From QAMX01 sp003149835 (GTDB taxonomy: Bacteria; Bacillota; Clostridia; Oscillospirales; QAMX01), in assembly GCA_959600635.1 (NCBI GenBank), contig CAUGMN010000050.1:1-20488 (forward strand): a DNA stretch of 20,488 nt, read 5' to 3'. Below are positions 13,678 to 20,433 of the stretch, piece after piece. The notes below the pieces were generated by a model. The model ran no database searches. It was not told where the DNA came from and saw only the letters and a list, made by a program, of their open reading frames with translations. Position 1 is the stretch's first letter. The number at the start of each line of letters is the position of its first letter. Position numbers and translations under genes: made by a program.

Positions 13678-13697
13678 GGTTACAAACGGTTACAAAC
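13678..13697 (+). repeat. tandem direct repeat GGTTACAAAC x2 upstream of the GNAT promoter
   Basis: GGTTACAAAC occurs twice without a gap (13678-13687, 13688-13697), 16 bp upstream of the -35. On the minus strand this reads TGTAAC-N4-TGTAAC, so the half-site matches TGTWAH but the spacing is one base shorter than a WalR box. Two half-sites one turn apart are typical for OmpR/PhoB-type response regulators. Confidence 0.55.
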
Positions 13698-13713
13698 CGG
13701 CGCGGCGCGGCGA

Positions 13714-13742
13714 TTGACACGGCGCAGCCGGTGTGATATACT
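13714..13742 (+). promoter_or_regulatory. promoter of the GNAT gene
   Basis: TTGACA (13714-13719), a 17-bp spacer and TATACT (13737-13742) form a near-consensus promoter. Transcription should start near 13749, giving a leader of about 44 nt that carries AAGGAGG. Confidence 0.88.
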
Positions 13743-13792
13743 TCATGACAGATTGAGCGGAACAACGAACCGCAAGGAGGAACAAAGGGAAT

Positions 13793-14350
13793 ATGCAGCT
13801 GAAAATGTGGAGACCGGCGGACGAGCCGCTGCCGCCCGTCAACGTACCGGAGGGCTTTACGCTGCGCGCCATGCGCGAGGGCGAGGAGGCGGCGTGGGCG
13901 CGCTGCTGCGAGGGCGAGTTCGGCATTGCCGAGGCCAGCGCCGAGGCGTTTTATCGAAAATCCATGCACGAGATTTCTCGCGAGCGCATCTTTTATATAT
14001 GTAAGGACGATGTGCCCGTGGCGACGGCGACGGCTCAGGTTTCCGACGGAGAGCCGTATCTGCACTATATCGCCGTCCATCCCAACTGGCGCGGTCATAA
14101 GCTGGCCAAGCCGCTGATCGCCCATGTGCTGCGGACGCACGCGGACAACGGCCTGCTTGGCTGCTATCTGACGACCGACGATTTCCGCGTCCCCGCGCTC
14201 TACACCTATCTGACCATCGGCTACCGCCCCGTGCTCTGGACGGACGACGCCCGCGAGCGCTGGGAAAACGCGCTGCGCACGCTCGGCATTCCGAGCGTCA
14301 ATGCCTACCGCATCGACCTCTCCCCCGCGCCCGACGTCACGGCAGAATAA
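13793..14350 (+). CDS. GNAT family N-acetyltransferase
   Basis: The protein has 185 residues. It has the GNAT fold order, with motif A LHYIAVHPNWRGHKLAKPLI (90-109), where WRGHKLAKPL forms the pyrophosphate-binding loop for acetyl-CoA. Later LTTDDFRVPALYTYLTIGY (126-144) is the usual beta-strand/Tyr region that helps release the thiol. The N-terminal 20 residues are a family extension. The acceptor substrate cannot be read from sequence. ATG at 13793 is preceded by AAGGAGG (12-nt spacing) and by AAAGGG nearer to it. The gene is divergent from the wall-hydrolase operon and followed after 6 nt by a large stem-loop. Confidence 0.92.
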   Translation: MQLKMWRPADEPLPPVNVPEGFTLRAMREGEEAAWARCCEGEFGIAEASAEAFYRKSMHEISRERIFYICKDDVPVATATAQVSDGEPYLHYIAVHPNWRGHKLAKPLIAHVLRTHADNGLLGCYLTTDDFRVPALYTYLTIGYRPVLWTDDARERWENALRTLGIPSVNAYRIDLSPAPDVTAE

Positions 14351-14356
14351 CCGGCA

Positions 14357-14460
14357 GAAAGCGCCCGTCGCCGCGAGCCGATATGCCCTCTTTCCAATAA
14401 ACCGTGATTTCTGTTTCACGGTCTCGCACAGAGAACATCGCCGCGGCGACGGGCGCTTTC
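14357..14460. terminator. nested stem-loop with perfect 19-bp outer stem
   Basis: Positions 14357-14375 (GAAAGCGCCCGTCGCCGCG) and 14442-14460 are perfect inverted repeats. The 66-nt loop holds a second hairpin, ACCGTGA (14401-14407) / TCACGGT (14416-14422). It begins six bases after the GNAT stop and lies between convergent genes. There is no U-tract immediately after it on either strand. It may be a bidirectional transcription end, a structured 3' RNA or a small mobile remnant; no target-site duplication is visible at its edges. Confidence 0.55.
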
Positions 14461-14489
14461 CGCACTGACGCGCGGCGTGCCGTTTTTTT

Positions 14490-14531
14490 AAAAAAACAGA
14501 CGCTCCTTCTGCCTCCGGCAGAAAGAGCGTC
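14490..14531 (-). terminator. intrinsic terminator of the AAA/DUF4143 gene
   Basis: GACGCTCCTTCTGCC (14499-14513) pairs with GGCAGAAAGAGCGTC (14517-14531) with one mismatch around a 3-nt loop. A run of seven A (14490-14496) gives the U-tract of the minus-strand transcript. It lies 11 nt beyond the stop. Confidence 0.92.
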
Positions 14532-14542
14532 AAAGGGAACGT

Positions 14543-15838
14543 TCAGATACAAAACGCAGCGTAGAGGGGAACGGTCTTTTTGTTGTCCTCCAAGCCGAAG
14601 TTTTTGGCGGAGAGTTTGATCGCATAGGCCGGTTTGTGAGCGAGCATATAGACCTTTAAGCTCTTGGCTCTGGTATTGTCGGCGGACTTGACCTCAATCG
14701 GGATCAGCTGACCGCCGCGCTGAATGATAAAATCAATTTCCGCGCCCCGCTCGGACTCCCAGTAGTAGGTGCCGTATCCGTTCACCGTCAGCTGCATATT
14801 GACGTAATTTTCAGCCATTCCGCCTTTAAAGTCGTTCAATTCCTCCGTCATATAGAGAATATCGTTCGCCGCAAGGTCTTTCTTCGCGCACAGCAGCCCT
14901 ACGTCCGATACATAAATCTTGAATGAATCAATATCCCGATAATTTTCCAGCGGCTTTTTGATTTGCTCCACTTTGTAAACCCGCGACACAATGCCGGACA
15001 GGCAGAGCCATTCGACGGCGTTTTCAAATTCAGAAGCCCGCCCGCCTTTTTTGATCAGCTTATATTGAAAACGGGTATTTTTCTTGGAAAGCTGAACGGT
15101 AATATTGTCGTAGGCAAGCCTTGTTTTCTTGATCTCGTTCAAGTTGTTGTATTTGCTCATATCGTTGAGGTAGCTCGCCAAAATGGTGTCCTGTGTATGG
15201 CGGACAAGAATCTCGTCCTTTGTCTCCGCAAACTGTTTCACGCATTCCGGCATCCCGCCCACAACCAGATACTGGCGGTAGAGCCGCATAGCCGCGTCAT
15301 GGAGAGCCGAGGGCATGGGCGTATCGTCTGTAAAGCATTGCCGGATCCGCTCGACAAGGGCTTCCTCGCCCATGGCCAGCATAAATTCCTCCATATCCAT
15401 CGGATACAGCGTTTTCATATCGACCTTTCCCACGGGGAAAGAGAATTTCGCCCGGTTGACCGCCACGCCGAGCAGGCTGCCCGCGACAATGATGTGATAG
15501 TCCGGCGCGTCTTCGCAGAAATATTTCAGGCTTGTCAGCGCTCTTTCGCAAAGCTGTACCTCGTCAAACACAATCAGTGTTTTTTCCTTGACGATCGTCT
15601 GCCCGGCCATATGCGAAAGAATGGGAATCAGATAATCCGGACTGATATTCTCGTCAAAGGTTTGATTCAGCTTTGGATTGGTTTCAAAGTTGAAATACGC
15701 CACATTTTCGTAGCGGGTGCGGCCAAACTCCAAAATAGAATAAGTCTTGCCCACCTGTCTCGCCCCCTGCAAAATCAGGGGCTTGCGGTGTTCGCTTGTC
15801 CTCCACGCTTCTAAAAAGCGCATGATCTTTCTATACAT
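14543..15838 (-). CDS. AAA ATPase with C-terminal DUF4143 domain
   Basis: The protein has 431 residues. An N-terminal P-loop ATPase (Walker A GARQVGKT, 25-32; Walker B LIVFDE, 88-93; sensor-like VAGSLLGV) is followed by a winged-helix-like region (YLVVGGMPECV) and a DUF4143 domain with the restriction-endonuclose-like pattern GAEIDFII...IPIEVKS near the C-terminus. Such proteins are widespread in gut bacteria, archaea and mobile regions. Their function is uncertain; roles in DNA metabolism or in toxin-antitoxin-like settings have been proposed. ATG at 15838 follows AAGGAGG with eight-base spacing. Codon use looks less G+C-rich than neighbours, which hints at acquisition by transfer. It has its own promoter and terminator. 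Confidence 0.93.
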   Translation of the reverse strand: MYRKIMRFLEAWRTSEHRKPLILQGARQVGKTYSILEFGRTRYENVAYFNFETNPKLNQTFDENISPDYLIPILSHMAGQTIVKEKTLIVFDEVQLCERALTSLKYFCEDAPDYHIIVAGSLLGVAVNRAKFSFPVGKVDMKTLYPMDMEEFMLAMGEEALVERIRQCFTDDTPMPSALHDAAMRLYRQYLVVGGMPECVKQFAETKDEILVRHTQDTILASYLNDMSKYNNLNEIKKTRLAYDNITVQLSKKNTRFQYKLIKKGGRASEFENAVEWLCLSGIVSRVYKVEQIKKPLENYRDIDSFKIYVSDVGLLCAKKDLAANDILYMTEELNDFKGGMAENYVNMQLTVNGYGTYYWESERGAEIDFIIQRGGQLIPIEVKSADNTRAKSLKVYMLAHKPAYAIKLSAKNFGLEDNKKTVPLYAAFCI

Positions 15839-15930
15839 CCGCCGATCCTCCTTGTTTTGCGAAGTTTTTCTTGGGAAAATGCGCGTCCGGCAGCGGACGG
15901 GGCTTTTCCTCCATGACAGGCGCCTGTTTT

Positions 15931-15959
15931 AGTATAGCAGATATTCGTGTAAAAATCAA
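15931..15959 (-). promoter_or_regulatory. promoter of the AAA/DUF4143 gene
   Basis: On the minus strand TTGATT (15954-15959), a 17-bp spacer and TATACT (15931-15936) lie about 93 nt upstream of the start codon. Confidence 0.78.
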
Positions 15960-16285
15960 CGGTTTTTTTGAAAATAACCGCGCAAAATAACGCGAACTTT
16001 GTTTTATATTCCGCATAATTCAACGCAAATATTGCAAATCCCCCCTTTTGGATATCGCCCGAACCGGTCTGGCCTCCGCCTCCGGCGCGCTTTCCGCTGA
16101 AAATCGGGGCGTTGCGGCGCGTTTGGCTAAGCCCCCGTATCTTGGGGGCGGATTGGCAGGCGGCGCGGCGGAAGCTCTGTCTCCGTCCCCCGAAACGCGG
16201 CGCATATGCGGGCGCGTGGCTTTGACCGGCCGCAGCGTTGGCATGAATGCGCCCGCGGACGGCCGGGTCACGTTTTTTCTCCCGG
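15960..16285. other. gene-free stretch, AT-rich then very GC-rich
   Basis: About 325 bp hold no gene I can support. The left 75 bp are AT-rich and the rest is GC-rich, with a sharp change near 16040. A stem GCCCCC/GGGGGC (16131-16149) and a weak stem at 16262-16286 at the end of the next gene are present, without U-tracts. Open frames here have no ribosome binding site and run antisense into the DUF6809 gene. Confidence 0.45.
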
Positions 16286-16564
16286 CTATTCCTCCTCGCC
16301 GTCCTCGCAGAACGCCTCGGCCATCAGGCGCACGGCGAGCCGGAAGCCTTCCCCAAAGGCCTGCGTCACTTCCAGCGTCATCAGGCTCACCTGCTCCGCG
16401 AGCACCCCGTCCAGCTCGCCGCGCAGCTCCTCCGGCAGCTTGGCGGCGAGCCCGCCGGCCGTCTTCTCGAACGCCCTCATCTGCCGCCGGTACTCCGGCG
16501 ACGGCCGCATCTGCGCGTTCGGCGAGATGTTTCCGTAAAACAGCTCGTCAATGGTCTTTGACAT
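16286..16564 (-). CDS. DUF6809-like small protein (copy 1)
   Basis: The protein has 92 residues, is acidic and has no membrane segment. It matches copy 2 at 20046 without gaps (48 of 92 identical by hand count); conserved blocks are GNI.P..QMRP.PE.RR (11-27), GLAAKLPE.LR (38-48) and EVTQAF.EGFRL (65-76). This pattern fits the DUF6809 family of Clostridia, whose function is unknown. ATG at 16564 is chosen because GGAGGAAG lies at good spacing; a frame to 16594 adds a basic stretch with no site. It is transcribed from an extended -10 promoter facing an XRE repressor gene, so the two are probably regulated together. Confidence 0.85.
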   Translation of the reverse strand: MSKTIDELFYGNISPNAQMRPSPEYRRQMRAFEKTAGGLAAKLPEELRGELDGVLAEQVSLMTLEVTQAFGEGFRLAVRLMAEAFCEDGEEE

Positions 16565-16617
16565 TTTTTTCTTCCTCCTCTGAAACGCATTCATTCACCA
16601 TGCGAATTCATTCAATT

Positions 16618-16656
16618 GTATAATTTATTATACCATAAAGCTCGATATTTTGTCTG
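16618..16656. promoter_or_regulatory. symmetric divergent promoter between DUF6809 and the XRE gene
   Basis: GTATAAT (16618-16624), TT, ATTATAC (16627-16633) is a perfect inverted repeat holding one TATAAT on each strand. On the minus strand ATGGTATAAT is an extended -10 (TGnTATAAT) with a weak CAGACA at 16651-16656 (18-bp spacer) for DUF6809. On the plus strand TATAAT at 16619-16624 could fire towards the XRE gene, but a good -35 is lacking. Confidence 0.6.
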
Positions 16657-16679
16657 TTTTAGGACAAATTGTCCTAAAA
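16657..16679. promoter_or_regulatory. palindromic operator, probably bound by the adjacent XRE regulator
   Basis: TTTTAGGAC (16657-16665), five bases (AAATT), GTCCTAAAA (16671-16679) is a perfect 9-bp inverted repeat. It touches the -35 of the leftward promoter and lies just ahead of the XRE coding region. The location and size suit autoregulation by a dimeric HTH repressor that also controls DUF6809. Confidence 0.75.
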
Positions 16680-16693
16680 TTCAAATTTTAGAT

Positions 16694-16897
16694 ATGCGTG
16701 AAGACTTTGACCTTACGCAGAGACAGGTCGCGGAATATTTACAGTGCGACCAGTCGCTTTATTCCAAGTATGAACGCGGGGAGCGCGCCCTGCCGCTTGA
16801 ACTGGCCTGCGAGCTGGCTGATCTCTATCACACCAGCGTCGATTACCTGCTTGGCCGCACCGACCTCCCCGCGCCTTACCCGCCGCCTGAAACATAG
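16694..16897 (+). CDS. XRE family HTH transcriptional regulator (small)
   Basis: From ATG 16694 the protein has 67 residues and consists of one Cro/CI-type HTH domain: DLTQRQVAEYLQCDQSLYSK (6-25), then YERGERALPLELACELADLY and TSVDYLLGRTD. This form is very common in Clostridia. Relatives usually have a few more residues before the first helix (IRDLRED-like), and here the codons for IQILD precede the ATG in frame. A longer product from ATT at 16679 (72 residues) would therefore fit the family better, but ATT is a rare start. A TTG at 16616 is unlikely because it overlaps the -10. No clear ribosome binding site serves any of these starts. It is expected to bind the palindrome immediately upstream. 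It is followed by a strong hairpin and the Ca2+ ATPase gene. Confidence 0.8.
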   Translation: MREDFDLTQRQVAEYLQCDQSLYSKYERGERALPLELACELADLYHTSVDYLLGRTDLPAPYPPPET

Positions 16898-16907
16898 ACC
16901 GCCGGCC

Positions 16908-16953
16908 AGCCGCGCCGCAAGGGAAAACGGACGTTTTCTCCTGCGGCGCGGCT
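16908..16953 (+). terminator. strong hairpin after the XRE gene
   Basis: Twenty-two-base arms (16908-16929 and 16932-16953) are complementary at 20 positions, beginning AGCCGCGCCGCA and ending TGCGGCGCGGCT, with almost no loop. It lies 10 nt after the stop. It lacks a U-tract, so it may work as a terminator or as a processing/stability element between the XRE gene and the ATPase. Confidence 0.55.
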
Positions 16954-17117
16954 CCGTCTCCGCCGGCATCCGCCGCCATATGCTGCCATTCTATCATTCT
17001 ATATGGTAGAAGCTCGCGGCTCGCGGCAGCGCCGCCCCGCTCATATTCCACCGCCTGTCCGAATACAGATATACAAACCCGCTCAAACACCGGACACAGG
17101 AAGGATGGAACGACGAT

Positions 17118-19691
17118 ATGGCGGAGAAAATCGGTTTGACCAGCGCCGAAGCGGCTGCGCGGCTGCAAAAAAACGGCCGGAACGAGCTCTCTAAAAAACA
17201 AAAATCAAAGCTGGCCGGCATTATTTTGGAACAATTCAAGGATTATATGGTGCTTGTGCTGATCGGCGCGGCGGTCGTCAGCGCGCTGATGCGCCAGTTC
17301 ACCGAGGCGTTCTCGGTGCTCGTCATCGTCCTTGTCAACGCCCTGCTCGGCGTGATTCAGGAATACCGCACCGAAAAGGCGCTCGACCGGCTCAAAGCGA
17401 TGAACGCGCCGAGCGCGCGCGTGCTTCGGGACGGCGCCGAGCGCACAGTGCCCTCGGCCGAGCTTGTCGCCGGCGACGTGCTGCTCTTAGAAGAGGGCGA
17501 CCGCGTCGGCGCCGACGGCGAGCTTGTCACAATCGCCAACCTCTCCTGCGACGAATCGATGCTGACCGGCGAATCGCTCCCGGTCAGAAAGAGCTATTCG
17601 GCCAAAAAGGTCTATATGGGCACGATGGTCACCGAGGGGCGCGGCCGCGCCGTCGTCACGGCGACCGGCATGCAGACCGAAATGGGCAAGATCGCCGCGC
17701 TGCTCGGCAGCGCCGCCGCCGAGCAGACGCCGCTGCAAAAGCGGCTCAAAAGCCTCGGCAAGGTCATCCTCGTCTGCTGCCTCGTCGTCTGCGCGGGCGT
17801 GACCGTCACGGGGATTCTGCGCGGCGAAAGCGTGCTGGAAATGCTGCTGGCCGGCATCAGCCTCGCCGTCGCGGCCATCCCCGAGGGGCTGCCCGCGGTC
17901 GTCACCGTGTCGCTGGCTATGGGGATTGCGCGGATGTCAAAGCTCTCGGCGGTCATCCGCCGCTTCCCCGCCGTCGAAACGCTCGGCTGCGTCGACGTCA
18001 TCTGCTCGGACAAAACCGGAACGCTGACGGAAAACCGCATGACCGTCACGCAGCTCTACTGCGACGGCGCGCAGCGCGATTTTCCGTGCGCGCCGTCGCC
18101 GGCGGCGTTGCAGCTGATGCAGTCCGGCGTGCTCTGCTCCAACGCGCGGCTGGAACGGAGCGGCCGCCGCACCGTCGTGGTCGGCGACCCGACCGAGGGC
18201 GCGATCGTCGCGGCCGCCGCCGCCATGAAGGTCACGGCCAAATCGCTGGCCGCCGAGTGCGCGCGCGTGCAGGAATTTCCGTTTTCGTCGGACCGCAAGC
18301 GCATGAGCGTGGCGGTTCGCAGTGAAAAGGGCCTGACCGGGCATATCAAGGGCGCGCCGGACGTGATTTTGCCGCGCTGCGACCGGGTGATGAAAAACGG
18401 CGCTGTCGTGCCGCTGTCGGCCGACGAGCGCGAGCGCATCCTTGCGGCCAACAAAAAAATGGCCGAATCGGCGCTGCGCGTCCTCGCCGTGGCCTTCCGG
18501 CCCGACGTCCCCGCGCCGGAAATCGGCGCCGTTGAAAACGGCTGCGTGTTTCTCGGGCTTTTCGGGATGATGGACCCGCCGCGCGCCGAGGCGTATGAGG
18601 CCGTCGCCGACTGCCGCCGCGCCGGCATCCGGCCGGTGATGATCACCGGCGACCACCGCGACACGGCGCGCGCCGTCGCCGAAAAGCTCGGCATCGCCAA
18701 GAGCGGCGACCGGCTTCTGACCGGCGACGAGCTGGACGCGCTCGGCGAGGACGGGCTGGCCGAGCTGGCCGGCGAGGTCAGCGTCTACGCGCGCGTCTCG
18801 CCGCGCCACAAGCTGATGATCGTCCGCGCGTTGAAGCGGCGCGGGCTGGTGACGGCGATGACCGGCGACGGCGTCAACGACGCGCCGGCGGTCAAGGAGG
18901 CCGACATCGGCATCTGCATGGGCAAAACCGGCACCGACGTGACCAAGGAGGCCTCCGACGTCGTCCTGCTTGACGACAACTTCGCGTCGATTGTCAGCAT
19001 CGTCCGGCAGGGGCGCATGATCTACGACAACATCCGCAAATTTATCCGCTATATGCTCTCCTCCAACTTAGGCGAGGTGCTGACGATGTTCGCCGCCATC
19101 CTCTTTCTGCTGCCGCTGCCGCTGCTGCCGGTACACATTCTGCTGGTGAACCTCGTGACCGACGGTCTCCCCGCCATGGCGCTGAGCATGGATCCGGCCT
19201 CCGGCGACGTCATGCGCCGCCCGCCGCGCGGCCGCGGCGAAAGCATCTTCGCGCATGGCCTCGGCGTCCATATCCTGCTGCGCGGCCTGTTCATCGCCGC
19301 GGGCACGGTCGGGATGTTCTACCTCACCATGACCTCCTCCGGCGACCTCGTGCTCGCGCGCACCGCGGCGTTTGTGACGCTCGCCGTCAGCCAGCTGATC
19401 TTCGTATTCGAGTGCAAATCCGAACAGCACGGCATGTTCTCAAAGAGCATTTTCAATAACCCCTATCTGATTCTCGCCGTGCTGTCGTCGCTGGCGGTCA
19501 TGGGCTGCGCGGTCTATATCCCCGCGCTGGCGTCGCTCTTCTCCTTCGCGCCGCTCAGCCTGCGGCAGCTGGGCTTCTGCGTGGGCATCTCCGCGCTCGG
19601 CGCGCTGATCTCCTCGCTCTCGACCTTCCTGATCCGCCGGCGCAGGCCCGCGCCGAAAAGGAAGCTTTCCCCGCGGAGGGGAAAGGCGTGA
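17118..19691 (+). CDS. P2A-type calcium-translocating P-type ATPase
   Basis: The protein has 857 residues, standard for bacterial SERCA/PMR1-like pumps that export Ca2+ from the cytoplasm using ATP. Domain order: N-terminal cation-ATPase domain (IGLTSAEAAARLQKNGRNEL), TM1-2 (about 44-58, 65-82), actuator domain with TGES (150-153), TM3-4 (215-235, 243-270) with the ion-site motif IPEGLP (254-259), phosphorylation site SDKTGTLTEN with D298, nucleotide-binding domain with KGAPD, then MITGD and TGDGVNDAP (582-590), and TM5-10. Ca2+ ligands in TM6 are present as N678 and D682 (VNLVTDGLPA), which separates it from Na/K or proton pumps. ATG at 17118 follows AAGGATGG. The C-terminus is a basic tail (RRRRPAPKRKLSPRRGK). 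Confidence 0.96.
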   Translation: MAEKIGLTSAEAAARLQKNGRNELSKKQKSKLAGIILEQFKDYMVLVLIGAAVVSALMRQFTEAFSVLVIVLVNALLGVIQEYRTEKALDRLKAMNAPSARVLRDGAERTVPSAELVAGDVLLLEEGDRVGADGELVTIANLSCDESMLTGESLPVRKSYSAKKVYMGTMVTEGRGRAVVTATGMQTEMGKIAALLGSAAAEQTPLQKRLKSLGKVILVCCLVVCAGVTVTGILRGESVLEMLLAGISLAVAAIPEGLPAVVTVSLAMGIARMSKLSAVIRRFPAVETLGCVDVICSDKTGTLTENRMTVTQLYCDGAQRDFPCAPSPAALQLMQSGVLCSNARLERSGRRTVVVGDPTEGAIVAAAAAMKVTAKSLAAECARVQEFPFSSDRKRMSVAVRSEKGLTGHIKGAPDVILPRCDRVMKNGAVVPLSADERERILAANKKMAESALRVLAVAFRPDVPAPEIGAVENGCVFLGLFGMMDPPRAEAYEAVADCRRAGIRPVMITGDHRDTARAVAEKLGIAKSGDRLLTGDELDALGEDGLAELAGEVSVYARVSPRHKLMIVRALKRRGLVTAMTGDGVNDAPAVKEADIGICMGKTGTDVTKEASDVVLLDDNFASIVSIVRQGRMIYDNIRKFIRYMLSSNLGEVLTMFAAILFLLPLPLLPVHILLVNLVTDGLPAMALSMDPASGDVMRRPPRGRGESIFAHGLGVHILLRGLFIAAGTVGMFYLTMTSSGDLVLARTAAFVTLAVSQLIFVFECKSEQHGMFSKSIFNNPYLILAVLSSLAVMGCAVYIPALASLFSFAPLSLRQLGFCVGISALGALISSLSTFLIRRRRPAPKRKLSPRRGKA

Positions 19692-19784
19692 GCGGCCGAG
19701 CCTTGGCCCGGGCGCGCGCACGGAAAGCGCCGTTGGGAAAAATCCTGCCGCAAGCCGCAGCCGATGCCCGCTTTTTTCCGGCAG

Positions 19785-19919
19785 ACAGATGCGTTTTTCA
19801 ATTTTGGCAAAGCGTTGTTCTCTGTCTCCAAGGCCGTCGTCCTCGATGACGGCCTTGATCTTTTGCAGCGCCTCTTCGCGTTCCGGTATTTTCACGAGTA
19901 TTTCCCTGTATCGTTTCAT
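19785..19919 (-). pseudogene. possible small gene remnant, minus strand
   Basis: From ATG 19919, preceded by AGGA at eight bases, the first 45 codons read as an amphipathic helical peptide (MKRYREILVKIPEREEALQK, then IKAVIEDDGLGDREQRFAKIEKR). The frame stays open, but after about 19785 it becomes Arg/Pro-rich shadow sequence antisense to the ATPase end. This suggests a truncated gene whose 3' part was lost. No family is recognised, and it could still be a chance frame. Confidence 0.3.
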
Positions 19920-19978
19920 TGCTTCGTCCTGATAGTACTGATTGGTACTGACATCGACATTGTACCGCTCATTTATGG

Positions 19979-20019
19979 TATAGTAACCGATGAAAAGGGC
20001 GGCGGCCTGCCCCGCCGCC
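19979..20019 (+). promoter_or_regulatory. extended -10 promoter and leader hairpin of DUF6809 copy 2
   Basis: ATGGTATAGT ends at 19984 and forms TGn-TATAGT, with TCGACA 19 bp upstream as a loosely spaced -35. The 15 bases TTTATGGTATARTAA are shared with the promoter of copy 1. In the leader GGCGGCGG (19998-20005) pairs with CCGCCGCC (20012-20019), 16 nt before AGGAGG. Confidence 0.6.
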
Positions 20020-20045
20020 GAACCAATTTTCAGGAGGAAAAAAAC

Positions 20046-20324
20046 ATGAAGAATGCCATCGAAAACCTGTTTTGCGGCAACATCGCACCGAGCGAACAAA
20101 TGCGGCCGCCGCCGGAACACCGTCGTAAGACCAGACTTTTCGCAGACGCGGCGGACGGACTTGCAGCAAAGCTGCCTGAGACGCTGCGCGACGAATTCCA
20201 GAAAGTGCTGAGCAGCCACGCTGAGATCTTTTCGATTGAGGTGACGCAGGCGTTTGTGGAAGGGTTTCGGCTCGGGGTCTGTTTGGTTACAGAGGCGCTA
20301 TACGGCGGCGAAAAAGAGGATTAA
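20046..20324 (+). CDS. DUF6809-like small protein (copy 2)
   Basis: The protein has 92 residues, the same length as copy 1 at 16286 and aligned to it without gaps. Shared blocks are GNI.P..QMRP.PE.RR, GLAAKLPE.LR and EVTQAF.EGFRL. It is soluble and mostly helical, with an acidic C-terminus (GGEKED). ATG at 20046 follows CAGGAGG with seven- to eight-base spacing; a longer frame from 19764 has no such site and reads through the promoter. Function is unknown. Unlike copy 1 it has no XRE gene or palindromic operator beside it, so the copies may be expressed differently. Confidence 0.85.
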   Translation: MKNAIENLFCGNIAPSEQMRPPPEHRRKTRLFADAADGLAAKLPETLRDEFQKVLSSHAEIFSIEVTQAFVEGFRLGVCLVTEALYGGEKED

Positions 20325-20378
20325 ATCAGGGAAAACGGCTCTGATTTGAATCTGCTTTTCAGAGAGGCGGCTCTGCAT

Positions 20379-20429
20379 GTCCGCCCCTGCGGGCTGTCCG
20401 GCGCGTTCCCGATTCCCGTAGGGGCGGAC
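20379..20429. repeat. GC-rich inverted repeat with GTAGGGGCGGAC arm
   Basis: GTCCGCCCCTGCGGG (20379-20393) pairs with CCCGTAGGGGCGGAC (20415-20429) with a single G-U. Elements with a GTAGGGGCGG arm are familiar as abundant intergenic repeats in Oscillospirales genomes. Here it lies 54 nt after DUF6809 copy 2 and may also end its transcript, though there is no U-tract. Confidence 0.6.
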
Positions 20430-20433
20430 CTGC

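Larger units (their letters stand above)
19692..20045. other. stretch between the Ca2+ ATPase and DUF6809 copy 2
   Basis: About 350 bp. The left 70 bp are GC-rich with no clear terminator beyond a stem CTTTCCCC/GGGGAAAG that falls in the last ATPase codons (19665-19685). The middle (about 19785-19919) holds a protein-like minus-strand frame, listed separately. The right part has the extended -10 promoter and leader hairpin of DUF6809 copy 2. Confidence 0.5.

Noticed and set aside
16131..16149. GCCCCC/GGGGGC hairpin as terminator of the DUF6809 gene
   Set aside because: It lies about 140 nt beyond the stop with no U-tract; a chance stem in GC-rich DNA is as likely.
16048..16623. 191-codon plus-strand frame
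   Set aside because: Its second half is antisense to the DUF6809 gene, it has no ribosome binding site, and it crosses the divergent promoter.
17937..18809. 290-codon minus-strand open frame inside the Ca2+ ATPase gene
   Set aside because: Composition is low-complexity and it is antisense to highly conserved ATPase domains.
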